A stretch of 64,000 nt of DNA, from assembly GCF_039862785.1 (NCBI RefSeq), contig NZ_CP156795.1, positions 1,426,001 through 1,490,000 on the forward strand. The letters are read 5' to 3'. Position numbers and translations under genes: made by a program. Of the stretch, positions 18,533-25,834 are shown in pieces (positions within the stretch are counted from its first letter, which is position 1; every line of letters starts with the position of its first letter). The notes below the pieces were generated by a model that saw nothing but the letters and a program-made list of their open reading frames with translations, made no database searches and was not told where the DNA came from. The stretch is from Acinetobacter sp. ANC 7912 (GTDB taxonomy: Bacteria > Pseudomonadota > Gammaproteobacteria > Pseudomonadales > Moraxellaceae).

Positions 18533-18807
18533 TTAGCTCTCGGTCTGCCTCTTTTAACTTTCACGGTCAGCAAGTCATGTGCAAGGCGTGGATTGTATAG
18601 CGCCTTGCCTTGTGTACCTTGATTGATCGGGGCTAACTTTTCTCGAATCGTGGTCACTGACAAGTTGTATTTCTGAGCTAGGTGAGAAGCTGAAACCAAT
18701 TCGACTTCAACCTCTTTAAGCTCCTTCACTGTTGCACCGCCAATAGTCTGACCTAACATGATTTGAGGCGGTCTTTCGGCTTCAACAGTGATGGTGTAAC
18801 GAGCCAT
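18529..18807 (-). CDS. Small phage protein, possible DNA-binding/excisionase-like
   Basis: 92 residues. A helix-turn-helix-like stretch (SASHLAQKYNLSVTTIREKLAPINQ, about 40-64) and a basic tail with RGRPR, like an AT-hook. It is the last gene of the leftward early operon, overlapping the integrase stop by 4 bp, where excisionase-type genes are often found. No true family match, so the role is inference. Confidence 0.5.
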   Translation of the reverse strand: MARYTITVEAERPPQIMLGQTIGGATVKELKEVEVELVSASHLAQKYNLSVTTIREKLAPINQGTQGKALYNPRLAHDLLTVKVKRGRPRAN

Positions 18808-19095
18808 TCAAGACACCTCCTTTAAACTTTTTACTACCGTTTCAGGCAATTCATGCTCATTAATAAAGCTTGAAAGCGCGTGATATACGCGATCGGCATT
18901 ACGCTCATCAAACTCAATACGCACCAGATTGGCCATATTCTTAATTGAGAACCCGATATCCAGACCAGATGCTTCAACCATGCTCAAGAACATTTCAAAC
19001 TGCTTTTCACTCATGGTTAAGTAAAATGGCTTTTCTTTATAAAGGTGATCAATTACCAGGTTGGCCAGAGAAATTTTTTGTTGAATTTCAATCAT
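18808..19095 (-). CDS. Phage hypothetical protein
   Basis: 95 residues from the ATG at 19095 (MIEIQQKISL), which has AGGAG with ideal 7-base spacing. A longer frame to 19125 lacks a site and would overlap the preceding gene. Mixed helical, acidic, no membrane segment. It immediately precedes the gene at 18807 with no gap, showing tight operon packing. Function unknown. Confidence 0.6.
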   Translation of the reverse strand: MIEIQQKISLANLVIDHLYKEKPFYLTMSEKQFEMFLSMVEASGLDIGFSIKNMANLVRIEFDERNADRVYHALSSFINEHELPETVVKSLKEVS

Positions 19096-19105
19096 TGGCT
19101 GGCTC

Positions 19106-19450
19106 CTATGCTTTAACTTCACCACTCAACTTTTCATAAATTGACTGAAGCAAGTTATTAGCGATTCTTTTTGTATTGCTCAAACCATTATCAAAATAGT
19201 AATCAATATCATGAAGTATTGAATTGACATCCAATTGAGCCGGCACCGCGTTCGCTTTGGCTTCCCTCCATGCTTCCCAGCTAAAAATCAGAGCTGTAAT
19301 TAAGTGCTTACACTTCTTTTCAATGTCAGCTGGAACATCAGTTCTTTTGATATACGCCCCAAATTCAAAAAAAGTGTACTGCGCAACATGCTCAAGACGC
19401 TTGAAGCATTCAGACTGCTCAAATTCAGCTTTTAATTTTTCAATATCCAT
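19106..19450 (-). CDS. Phage hypothetical protein
   Basis: 114 residues starting MDIEKLKAEFEQSECFKRL (ATG at 19450, GAGGTG upstream). Helical and rich in Lys/Glu/Ala. The ATG overlaps the last codon region of the gene before it, which indicates translational coupling. No domain recognised. Confidence 0.6.
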   Translation of the reverse strand: MDIEKLKAEFEQSECFKRLEHVAQYTFFEFGAYIKRTDVPADIEKKCKHLITALIFSWEAWREAKANAVPAQLDVNSILHDIDYYFDNGLSNTKRIANNLLQSIYEKLSGEVKA

Positions 19451-19683
19451 CACACCACCTCGCCAAAAGGGTCATGCCCCTTAAATTCTTCAAACAATTG
19501 AGTCGCTGCTTTATTCAAGCGACCGTTCGCCATAATCATTACGTTTCGCGGGAAGCCCTTACCTGTAGCAGTGTTATAAAACTGTGCACCGCCAGCAGAA
19601 ATTACACATTTATACCCAAGGTGAGTGAGCCAGATAATGAAGGCTTCACTCATGAGAGGGTGGACTCGGTAGTGTTTTTTCAT
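19450..19683 (-). CDS. Phage hypothetical protein
   Basis: 77 residues from the ATG at 19683 (MKKHYRVHPLMSEAF), preceded by AGGAG ten bases upstream. The segment ISAGGAQFYNTATGKGFPRNVMIMANGRLNKAATQLFEEF is reminiscent of small phage proteins of unknown role. Part of the leftward early operon between recT and the gene at 19450. Confidence 0.6.
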   Translation of the reverse strand: MKKHYRVHPLMSEAFIIWLTHLGYKCVISAGGAQFYNTATGKGFPRNVMIMANGRLNKAATQLFEEFKGHDPFGEVV

Positions 19684-19731
19684 GCTGCTTTCACTCCTAA
19701 ATAGCACCCCGAAGGGTGCAATCGTCCATGC

Positions 19732-20715
19732 TCAAGGTGTCAAAGCTGCTTCTTGAGCTTCATAAGCAGAATTAATTTGTGCGATCTGCTCGTCAGTCAT
19801 CTCGCCTGATGCTGGCTCAAATTCGTTTTCCATAATCTGGTTAAGAGCATTCATGTCTGAAGCATCATTGATCTGGTCGATAATCGACTGAACAAGCAAT
19901 TTCACTTGCTCCTTCAATTGACGGCGCTTCTCTTTAAATACTTCGCCAATTTCAGACTTGGCTGGTTCGCCAAGGTTTAGTGCTGCAATTTCTTCACCCA
20001 CTTTTTCAAGCTGGTTTAATGTGCGTGCATCCTTGATGTTGATGTAATACACACTCAGATCCAGCTCTTTAGCTGAAGAATCAACAGCATCATTTTTCTT
20101 TTTCAGGCGGCTTTTCAGAGCAGATGCGCCTGTATTCGGCTTGGTTTCTGTTCTAGGTGCGCCAGCTGGTGTTATATCGATTTCTTTATCCTGTTCTTCC
20201 TCAGCAATCGCCATACCTTTGAGCACATCCGGGAACACATCGCGCAGAGCGTAAGAACGTGCACGTAGTTTCATCATGCGTTTTGGATACTGAGTCCACG
20301 GGCCTTGCTTGCCAGATAGTCCGGCGCGTTTAGCATCTTCCATGCTGAATTCTGAAACGGCTGGTTCCTCACCTTTACGTTTCACAGTACAGATAGCCTT
20401 CAATCCATCCGGTGTAATCTCCTCTTTGATGGATTCCAGTAATCCAGACCCACGGACGAGAGCCAGCATTGCATCACCCCAGATCGAAGGGCGGCCATTG
20501 ATCACCGCAATGTTTTGCATGGCTTGAAGTGGCTGTAAGCCAATTTCAGCACCCCACTGCATAGCAACAAGAATGTTGCCTGGCTTGCGCTGGTAGTCCT
20601 TCGGCACAATGTCAGAGCTTGCAAGGATTTCAGCGATCTGCATTGCTTCCTGCAGGTTGTTCGGAGTCAGAAAATTAACGGCAGTGTTTTGTCCTGTTTT
20701 TACAATTGAGTTCAT
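19732..20715 (-). CDS. recT: RecT-family single-strand annealing protein
   Basis: 327 residues from the ATG at 20715 (MNSIVKTGQN), with GGGAA upstream. The preceding in-frame extension overlaps the exonuclease gene. Core motifs of the RecT family are present: KDYQRKPGNILVAMQWGAEIGLQPLQAMQNIAVINGRPSIWGDA, then KRMMKLRARSYALRDVFPDVLKG. It anneals ssDNA left by the partner exonuclease, for phage recombination. It follows the YqaJ exonuclease by 19 bp, the usual two-component pairing. Confidence 0.9.
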   Translation of the reverse strand: MNSIVKTGQNTAVNFLTPNNLQEAMQIAEILASSDIVPKDYQRKPGNILVAMQWGAEIGLQPLQAMQNIAVINGRPSIWGDAMLALVRGSGLLESIKEEITPDGLKAICTVKRKGEEPAVSEFSMEDAKRAGLSGKQGPWTQYPKRMMKLRARSYALRDVFPDVLKGMAIAEEEQDKEIDITPAGAPRTETKPNTGASALKSRLKKKNDAVDSSAKELDLSVYYINIKDARTLNQLEKVGEEIAALNLGEPAKSEIGEVFKEKRRQLKEQVKLLVQSIIDQINDASDMNALNQIMENEFEPASGEMTDEQIAQINSAYEAQEAALTP

Positions 20716-20734
20716 GTTTTTTATTCCCAAAAAA

Positions 20735-21715
20735 TTAGTTAATGCGTAGCACGCGAGTGCCTGAAACTTTTGTGAACTGTTCTGCAATGTCTGGATGTGC
20801 TGCTTTCAGTGCAGTGCTATCCAGTGTTTTGCGCTCCTGATATTTGTACGTTGCCAGCTTTTTACCGCCTGAAATGATGGCTTCCGCATCTTCAAAACGT
20901 GACACGATCTGCAGCTTGAGTGCTTTCAGTTCTTCTTCTGCTTCCTTGATCGTGCCGTTCAGGTCTTTGTACTCTGTAAGCAACTGCTCAAGGCTTGCAT
21001 CCACATCAATGTCTTTACCTGCAACGTGGCGTTCCCATCGATGAGTCACATCATCAAACGTAGTTGGTGCAGGTGGAACGTCAGCCTGAACATGCTCATT
21101 CCAGAACTTTGAGCATTCATCTGTGAGCATTTCAAACAGCTCAGGATCGAATGCGACCTGATAACTGCGGAACTTCTGGCCACCGATCAGCACACCTAAA
21201 CCACACATCGAAGCACCTGTAATACCCATGTACCACTGCACTTGTGTCAGGTAGTAATCTGGCACCTGTTCAGACTGCTCATCACCCCACAATTTCGCCA
21301 GGTACTGGTTAGCAGTCTTACATTCCAGAATACGGTCAGTGGTCAGCTTTCCGTCTTTGATACGGACATTACCTGAGATATCAGGATTGATAATGGCGCG
21401 ATCAATGTTGGCGCGCATCCAGTCATGTTCTGGGTGAACAATAGTGGCATTCACGCGCTGAACCTTCACACCGTTACGTTTTGCGTATTCCTTCGCAACG
21501 ATGTCTTCCAGGGTGGTGCCCCAATAAGACGCTTCGCTTTGAGAATCCTCAACGTCTGTACGGCCTGTTTTGTCCAGCCAAAGTTGGTAAGGGGATTTAT
21601 ATTTGCTTAATCCCAGAATTGCAGCCACATCAGAGCCACCAATACCAAGACGACGTGCTTCTAGCCATGCCTGGCGTGCGTTTTCAATTTCCTGAGTGTT
21701 CACTTGAGTATTCAT
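20735..21715 (-). CDS. YqaJ/lambda-type exonuclease (recombinase nuclease)
   Basis: 326 residues. The N-terminal WLEARRLGIGGSDVAAILGLSKYKSPYQLWLDKTGR is the YqaJ signature, and RILECKTANQYLAKLWGD carries the catalytic Glu-x-Lys of the PD-(D/E)xK fold. Resects double-stranded ends 5' to 3' for RecT. The C-terminal third is helical and charged (KEAEEELKALKLQ). Its ATG overlaps the stop of the upstream small membrane-protein gene by 4 bp. Confidence 0.9.
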   Translation of the reverse strand: MNTQVNTQEIENARQAWLEARRLGIGGSDVAAILGLSKYKSPYQLWLDKTGRTDVEDSQSEASYWGTTLEDIVAKEYAKRNGVKVQRVNATIVHPEHDWMRANIDRAIINPDISGNVRIKDGKLTTDRILECKTANQYLAKLWGDEQSEQVPDYYLTQVQWYMGITGASMCGLGVLIGGQKFRSYQVAFDPELFEMLTDECSKFWNEHVQADVPPAPTTFDDVTHRWERHVAGKDIDVDASLEQLLTEYKDLNGTIKEAEEELKALKLQIVSRFEDAEAIISGGKKLATYKYQERKTLDSTALKAAHPDIAEQFTKVSGTRVLRIN

Positions 21716-21981
21716 TCCGCATCCTCCACAGTCACCGCCTGCGCAATTGTTTCAATTTGGTTAGCGGATTCACGGTCAGCCTGGTGAACGAACATGAAAC
21801 CAAGACCGCCAAAGATGCAGATAAGAAGCAGGAAAGCCGCAGTATTCTTGGCAGCTTCGGCAATTTTTGATTCTTGCTGTGGCTCAGGATGCTGGTACAG
21901 ACGTGGAGACGTCATGCGTGATGTGCCGAATTCCGGCAATTGACTTTGTACTGGGTGTTTATTCATAATGTTTTCACTCAC
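21712..21981 (-). CDS. Small single-pass membrane protein, first gene of the leftward early operon
   Basis: 89 residues from a GTG at 21981. An ATG at 21966 (MNKHPVQSQ) is an alternative, and neither has a strong ribosome binding site. A Pro/Gln-rich N-terminal half is followed by one hydrophobic helix (TAAFLLLICIFGGLGFMFV) and an acidic tail. It occupies the position right after the left operators, where lambda has N, but it shows no Arg-rich antiterminator features. Function unknown. Confidence 0.6.
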   Translation of the reverse strand: MSENIMNKHPVQSQLPEFGTSRMTSPRLYQHPEPQQESKIAEAAKNTAAFLLLICIFGGLGFMFVHQADRESANQIETIAQAVTVEDAE

Positions 21982-22045
21982 AGGTTAGGTGTGGGTCATG
22001 CCTCAGGTAGTTAGCGCTACGCTGAGGTTTCTTTTCACTTGATGG

Positions 22046-22113
22046 TTAAAGCATACTTTAATAAATATTATATGTAAAGCATGCTTTAAATATATTTTTA
22101 AACTATGCTTTAT
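22046..22113. promoter_or_regulatory. Left operator cluster (OL) and pL region
   Basis: Three copies of a palindromic 14-16 bp site: TTAAAGCATACTTTAA (22046-22061), the perfect TAAAGCATGCTTTA (22075-22088), and the weaker TAAACTATGCTTTAT (22099-22113). A leftward TATAAT lies at 22067-22072 between the first two, so repressor on these sites would cover the leftward early promoter. The same sequence family recurs in front of cro. Confidence 0.75.
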
Positions 22114-22132
22114 TTATGTTTTAATAGACAAA

Positions 22133-22160
22133 AGAAAACCCACCGCTGGGGTGGGTTGTT
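22133..22160 (-). terminator. Terminator of the PIN/Xre-peptidase transcript
   Basis: Read leftward: AACCCACC and GGTGGGTT arms, then TTCTTTT. It lies 20 bp after the PIN gene stop and separates it from the leftward early operon. Confidence 0.75.
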
Positions 22161-22180
22161 TGGGGAAAATATAAAAATAA

Positions 22181-22714
22181 TTAAAACAAAAAGCCAAGTT
22201 TTGAAAATAAATAAGACCAGTTACCACATTCAATATTTAGTTTTTCACAAATATTGGGAACTTTTATGTTGTGGCCTTGTGATTTAGCATCCCAGTTTAA
22301 AAAAGGATTTCTTTGCTCGCATGTTATAACACAAGCATCTGAACCATAATGATGAGCCAAACTAACAACATCGAGATCAGCGTAATTATCTTTTGTTACG
22401 TGGTGTGAATTTTTTGATGCATTATATTTTAATAACTCTTGTTTCAAACCAAGGATTGATGTTCCGTGTTCATTTGGCTTGATTTGATGAACACAGAAAC
22501 GATCAAGAAAGGCATGAAATATTGATTCATCATACTCATAGTCTGCAATCTTTTGTTCAATTTCATGCAAAACAGCTTCGCACATATAAAACTTAACTTG
22601 GTTGGCTAGTCTGGAGCTTTCTAAAGAACTCCATATTTCTTTAAATATTTGTTCTGGATAATTTCTGTAACAAAAGTCTAATACAGCATTTGTATCTAAG
22701 CTAATTTTAATCAT
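22181..22714 (-). CDS. DUF4411 PIN-like protein, probable RNase toxin
   Basis: 177 residues. The PIN-like fold begins KISLDTNAVLDFCYRNYP (first acidic residue Asp7). DNYADLDVVSLAHHYGSDACVITCEQRNP supplies the later acidic residues, and KVPNICEKLNIECG is the DUF4411 ending (IPxxC). PIN proteins cut RNA with a metal held by these acids. It starts 2 bp after the Xre-metallopeptidase gene, so the two are coupled, a pairing known for type II toxin-antitoxin-like modules. Its place downstream of the repressor gene matches lambda rexAB. Confidence 0.8.
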   Translation of the reverse strand: MIKISLDTNAVLDFCYRNYPEQIFKEIWSSLESSRLANQVKFYMCEAVLHEIEQKIADYEYDESIFHAFLDRFCVHQIKPNEHGTSILGLKQELLKYNASKNSHHVTKDNYADLDVVSLAHHYGSDACVITCEQRNPFLNWDAKSQGHNIKVPNICEKLNIECGNWSYLFSKLGFLF

Positions 22715-22716
22715 AA

Positions 22717-23838
22717 TTAGAAGACCTTTTGCTGTAATTCTTTAAAGGCTGACGGTTTTGATGTCTTATGGAATCCAAGAATATTTTTGGCGGTATTGGA
22801 TGATATGCGCTCTTGCCACATTGCACTCATAACTTTTTCAACAAAGTTGTAGCCAAAATACTTTAAGACCATATTTTCCTTCTTAGAACCGAACCCCCCA
22901 CCATTTTCTTTGGGTTTAATGTAATCTAAATAATCAACAAGCTGATCTTGATTTATTAATCCAAGCATTTTTAACTGAATGGCAATAGCCGCCTTACTTG
23001 CTTTTGTTTGTTTTCGAATAAGAATAACATTCTCTTCGATGGTTAAATTTTCATTAAAGCAATCAGCCACAATATTTTTTGGGGCTAAAACATACCCTGT
23101 AACTTGATCACAATATTTTTCAAGACTATTGTCAGATTCTAGTAATCGTCCATCAAAGACACTACTACCTAATCCCAAATGGACAATTTCGTGAACTAAA
23201 GTAAATAGCTTTCTAGATTGAGATTGTCCTGAGCTAAAAATGGCAATAATGGGTGCGGCATCAAAATACAAACACATACCATCCGAGCCAAATTTATCAC
23301 GCCCTCTATCTATAACTATTACATCCATGAGCTCTACAATGTCTCTCCAAGCATTAAAGTAATCATCTGAATTCTTGATTTTTTTGCTGTGTGTGTAAAA
23401 ACCAAAATAGTCAATTATTGCTTGAGCATCTTCTTCTGCATTAGTTCCGCTAAGCTTCAAATCGAAAGCTTTAGGCTCTTCATTCAGAGAACTTAATATA
23501 GATATAAAGTTATCTCTAACTTGGCAAAATTCCTGCACTAAAGCATTTTCTTTATATCTATCTTCTGGAATATCTATATGATTTCTAAATTCTATTATTT
23601 CAGGCGTATTACGCTCATAGATAAAATTATCAGTTGTTAGATACACTGTTGGCACAAATAAAACTTTTGAAATAGTTTCTAATTGGCTCAGCTTAAATAC
23701 TTCAACTTCATCCAAGGCCTTATTAATTTTGCTTTGAGATATCTTAGTTAAATTGGCGAGTGCACTCGCTGACACATTCATGTCAGTCATATAGCGTCTT
23801 AGCGCATTTGGTGAGTGTTTAACCAATTCAATAACCAT
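22717..23838 (-). CDS. Xre-HTH plus ImmA/IrrE metallopeptidase (COG2856 type), candidate antitoxin/regulator
   Basis: 373 residues. N-terminal helix-turn-helix at about 14-60 (MTDMNVSASALANLTKISQSKINKALDE), then a metallopeptidase domain with the zinc motif HEIVH at 216-220 and a downstream Glu-rich helix (ESDNSLEKYCDQVTGYVL, where E/Q-x-x-A/G is typical). COG2856 proteins often cleave a repressor or act as the antitoxin of a PIN or other toxin. A TATAAT at 23873-23878 on this strand suggests its own promoter, independent of cI. Composition is more AT-rich than the neighbours. Confidence 0.85.
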   Translation of the reverse strand: MVIELVKHSPNALRRYMTDMNVSASALANLTKISQSKINKALDEVEVFKLSQLETISKVLFVPTVYLTTDNFIYERNTPEIIEFRNHIDIPEDRYKENALVQEFCQVRDNFISILSSLNEEPKAFDLKLSGTNAEEDAQAIIDYFGFYTHSKKIKNSDDYFNAWRDIVELMDVIVIDRGRDKFGSDGMCLYFDAAPIIAIFSSGQSQSRKLFTLVHEIVHLGLGSSVFDGRLLESDNSLEKYCDQVTGYVLAPKNIVADCFNENLTIEENVILIRKQTKASKAAIAIQLKMLGLINQDQLVDYLDYIKPKENGGGFGSKKENMVLKYFGYNFVEKVMSAMWQERISSNTAKNILGFHKTSKPSAFKELQQKVF

Positions 23839-24010
23839 CAGTCTTTAAAAGCCTCTTGTAGATACCTAGCATTATACTAGATTTATTTTAGCACTTGCTG
23901 AATTTAGCCCAATTAATTCCCAAACCAAAACCCTATAAACTGCATTGATTCCTATCATCACCCGATCTGTTCTAAGGGACTGCGTCGGGTTCGAAGTTAA
24001 TACCCAAGCC

Positions 24011-24037
24011 GCATAAGCGGCTTTTTATTTCCACAAA
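24011..24037 (+). terminator. Rightward terminator between cI and the Xre-peptidase gene
   Basis: AAGCCGC and GCGGCTT arms, loop ATAA, then TTTATTT on the + strand. No annotated + strand gene precedes it, so it may end an antisense or small RNA, or protect cI from rightward readthrough. Confidence 0.65.
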
Positions 24038-24056
24038 GTCACCGGTGACTTACTTT

Positions 24057-24758
24057 TTAAACATCCCTATACAACCCCACCACTTTACCAACCAGCTTGC
24101 AGCCATCTCTTAAGGGGATGGTCTGCTCTGGCCAGTTAGGATTTAGAGGCTGCAAATAAACTTGGCCACTTTCTAAAATCAGTTTTTTGAAGGTCGCTTC
24201 GCTATCGCCGTCACAGGCAACAATAACTAGATCGCCAGTCTTAAGATCAGCTGGTAGAAAATCTGGATTCACATAAATCTTATCACCAGGGCGGAAGTCT
24301 GGGAGCATTGACTCACCAACCACTTCTAAGCCATAGCCATTCTTTCCACATCGTGGGTTAGGCGGTAGCCATTCTTCGAATTGTGTACCGGCTGGAACTG
24401 CTTCAACAGAAGTCCATGCGCCTGCTTGTACCCAAGAGATGACGGGGATGAGGCGACCTATAATTTCCTGTTTCTTTGATAGATCAATACTATTATCAAG
24501 TTTTAGATTGCCTGATACTTCAATCATATTGAACTTTGAGTCTCCCGCCAGCCAATAAGGATTTACCCCAAGATACTGAGCGGCTTTAGCATTTTTAAGA
24601 CTATCTAGAGAGCCAGTTTTTCCATTTATCCATTGGCCTACAGCAGCTACAGATACCCCACAGTACTTAGCCATAGCAGCTCTATCCAATTTCTTTAAAT
24701 TATTTTTCGTCAAGAAATGAGATATAGCTTGATTAATCCGATCCTCAAGTGTGCTCAT
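24057..24758 (-). CDS. cI: CI-like repressor (HTH + S24/LexA-type autoprotease)
   Basis: 233 residues from the ATG at 24758; a GTG at 24770 is possible. The N-terminal HTH is about 26-50 (AAMAKYCGVSVAAVGQWINGKTG). The C-terminal S24 domain has the Ala112-Gly113 cleavage site (SWVQAGAW), the nucleophile Ser150 (GESMLPD) and Lys191 (ATFKKL). It should bind the TAAAGCATGCTTTA sites on both sides and be inactivated by RecA-stimulated self-cleavage, so the prophage is predicted to be SOS-inducible. It is transcribed leftward from the OR region. Confidence 0.92.
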   Translation of the reverse strand: MSTLEDRINQAISHFLTKNNLKKLDRAAMAKYCGVSVAAVGQWINGKTGSLDSLKNAKAAQYLGVNPYWLAGDSKFNMIEVSGNLKLDNSIDLSKKQEIIGRLIPVISWVQAGAWTSVEAVPAGTQFEEWLPPNPRCGKNGYGLEVVGESMLPDFRPGDKIYVNPDFLPADLKTGDLVIVACDGDSEATFKKLILESGQVYLQPLNPNWPEQTIPLRDGCKLVGKVVGLYRDV

Positions 24759-24803
24759 AGTAAAATTCACTTTAATTTTAAAGCCAGCTTACAACACAAT
24801 CAA

Positions 24804-24859
24804 TAAAGCTTGCTTGCAAATATGTATTAAAGTACACTTTAAAAATAAAGCATACTTTT
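24804..24859. promoter_or_regulatory. Right operator cluster (OR), pR and pRM region
   Basis: Three sites: TAAAGCTTGCTTGC (24804-24817, weaker), TTAAAGTACACTTTAA (24827-24842) and TAAAGCATACTTTT (24846-24859). A rightward TTGCAA at 24814-24819 may be the pR -35, with TTTAAA at 24838-24843 as a weak -10. The cluster lies between cI and cro, and cro begins 9 bp after the last site. Confidence 0.75.
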
Positions 24860-24868
24860 GGTATTGAT

Positions 24869-25081
24869 ATGAAAGTACTTATTAAAACCAGCGATGCAAT
24901 TGAGCATTTTAAAAATGCTTCGCATCTAGCTGATGAAATTGGCATTACTCCTCAAGCAGTCAATCAATGGGGGGAATATGTTCCGGATCCTTCCGTTGGA
25001 AAAATCATGGCTCTTGTTCCAACCATTTCTTACAAAATTGTTCGTAGTCAGAAAGAGCCCACGGCACTTTTAACTGCTTAA
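24869..25081 (+). CDS. cro: Cro-like repressor
   Basis: 70 residues with a compact HTH at about 14-38 (EHFKNASHLADEIGITPQAVNQWG). Divergent from cI across the OR sites, as Cro is in lambdoid phages. The typical pattern of Gln-Ala-Val-Asn-Gln-Trp in the recognition helix is seen. The ATG has almost no leader after the last operator, and there is no clear Shine-Dalgarno. Confidence 0.8.
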   Translation: MKVLIKTSDAIEHFKNASHLADEIGITPQAVNQWGEYVPDPSVGKIMALVPTISYKIVRSQKEPTALLTA

Positions 25082-25137
25082 TTTCATTATCAACCCGTAA
25101 CTATTTGAAATAAACGTGAATATAAACAGGAATTCAC

Positions 25138-25629
25138 ATGGATATATCAAAGGAAACTAAAGCTGCTTTGCACAAGATGATCCACCAGACCAAGGGGATT
25201 ACGCCAAAGGAAATTGCAGACGTGTTGGGTGTATCACACAAGACAGCATTGAACTATGCCAATCCAAACATGGAACAGCATTTGCCAAGCCTTAAAGCAT
25301 TCGAATTCATGCTGACCTATACGCAAAATCCTGCAGTTTTAAAAGTGTGGGCACATCAATTGGGTTTGATGCTGATTCCTGTAGCTGACGCCGAAGGAAA
25401 AGGGCATGAGCTAACTGTTCTTGAGTCATTACTTGGTATGAACATCAGCAATGGTGAAGCGAACAAACAGGTTCTGAACGCTTTAGAAGACGGGGTAGTA
25501 ACGCCTGCTGAGATGGATGAAACAGATCGCATCCTGGAAGAGATCGAACACAACATTCAGTCATTACGCAAGGCCATGAAAGGCCAGTGCGCCAAATATT
25601 TATCAGCTCTACAAATGGAAAAAGCCTGA
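25138..25629 (+). CDS. CII-like phage regulatory protein (Phage_CP76 family)
   Basis: 163 residues. The N-terminal half (HKMIHQTKGITPKEIADVLGVSHKTALNYANPN) is a helix-turn-helix and matches the CII/CP76 type that sets lysogeny. The C-terminal half is helical and acidic. AGGAATT upstream of the ATG is the ribosome binding site. The position after cro and before the replication genes is that of lambda cII. Confidence 0.75.
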   Translation: MDISKETKAALHKMIHQTKGITPKEIADVLGVSHKTALNYANPNMEQHLPSLKAFEFMLTYTQNPAVLKVWAHQLGLMLIPVADAEGKGHELTVLESLLGMNISNGEANKQVLNALEDGVVTPAEMDETDRILEEIEHNIQSLRKAMKGQCAKYLSALQMEKA

Positions 25630-25672
25630 GGGATGAGGTCAGGCTTCATGTTCAATCACGAGGTAAACCATT

Positions 25673-25834
25673 ATGAACAATCAAATTTTAACCGAAATCG
25701 AAGTAAATAGAAAGATTTACTTATTTCAAAAAGCAGTCGAGCGATACATGGCCGAAAAAACCATCGCCAATTCTCAAGCGGTAGCTAAAGCGAAAGCTGA
25801 ATTATGCAAATTTGCAATGCAGGTGGTGTCATGA
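25673..25834 (+). CDS. Small phage protein
   Basis: 53 residues (MNNQILTEIEVNRKIYLFQKAVERY...), helical and basic. GAGGT precedes the ATG, and the stop overlaps the next gene's start (ATGA at 25831). Coupled position in the operon supports translation. Function unknown. Confidence 0.55.
   Translation: MNNQILTEIEVNRKIYLFQKAVERYMAEKTIANSQAVAKAKAELCKFAMQVVS

Noticed and set aside
23988-24010. tRNA-like T-arm (GGGTTCGAA)
   Set aside because: No acceptor stem, D-arm or anticodon arm can be drawn around it.
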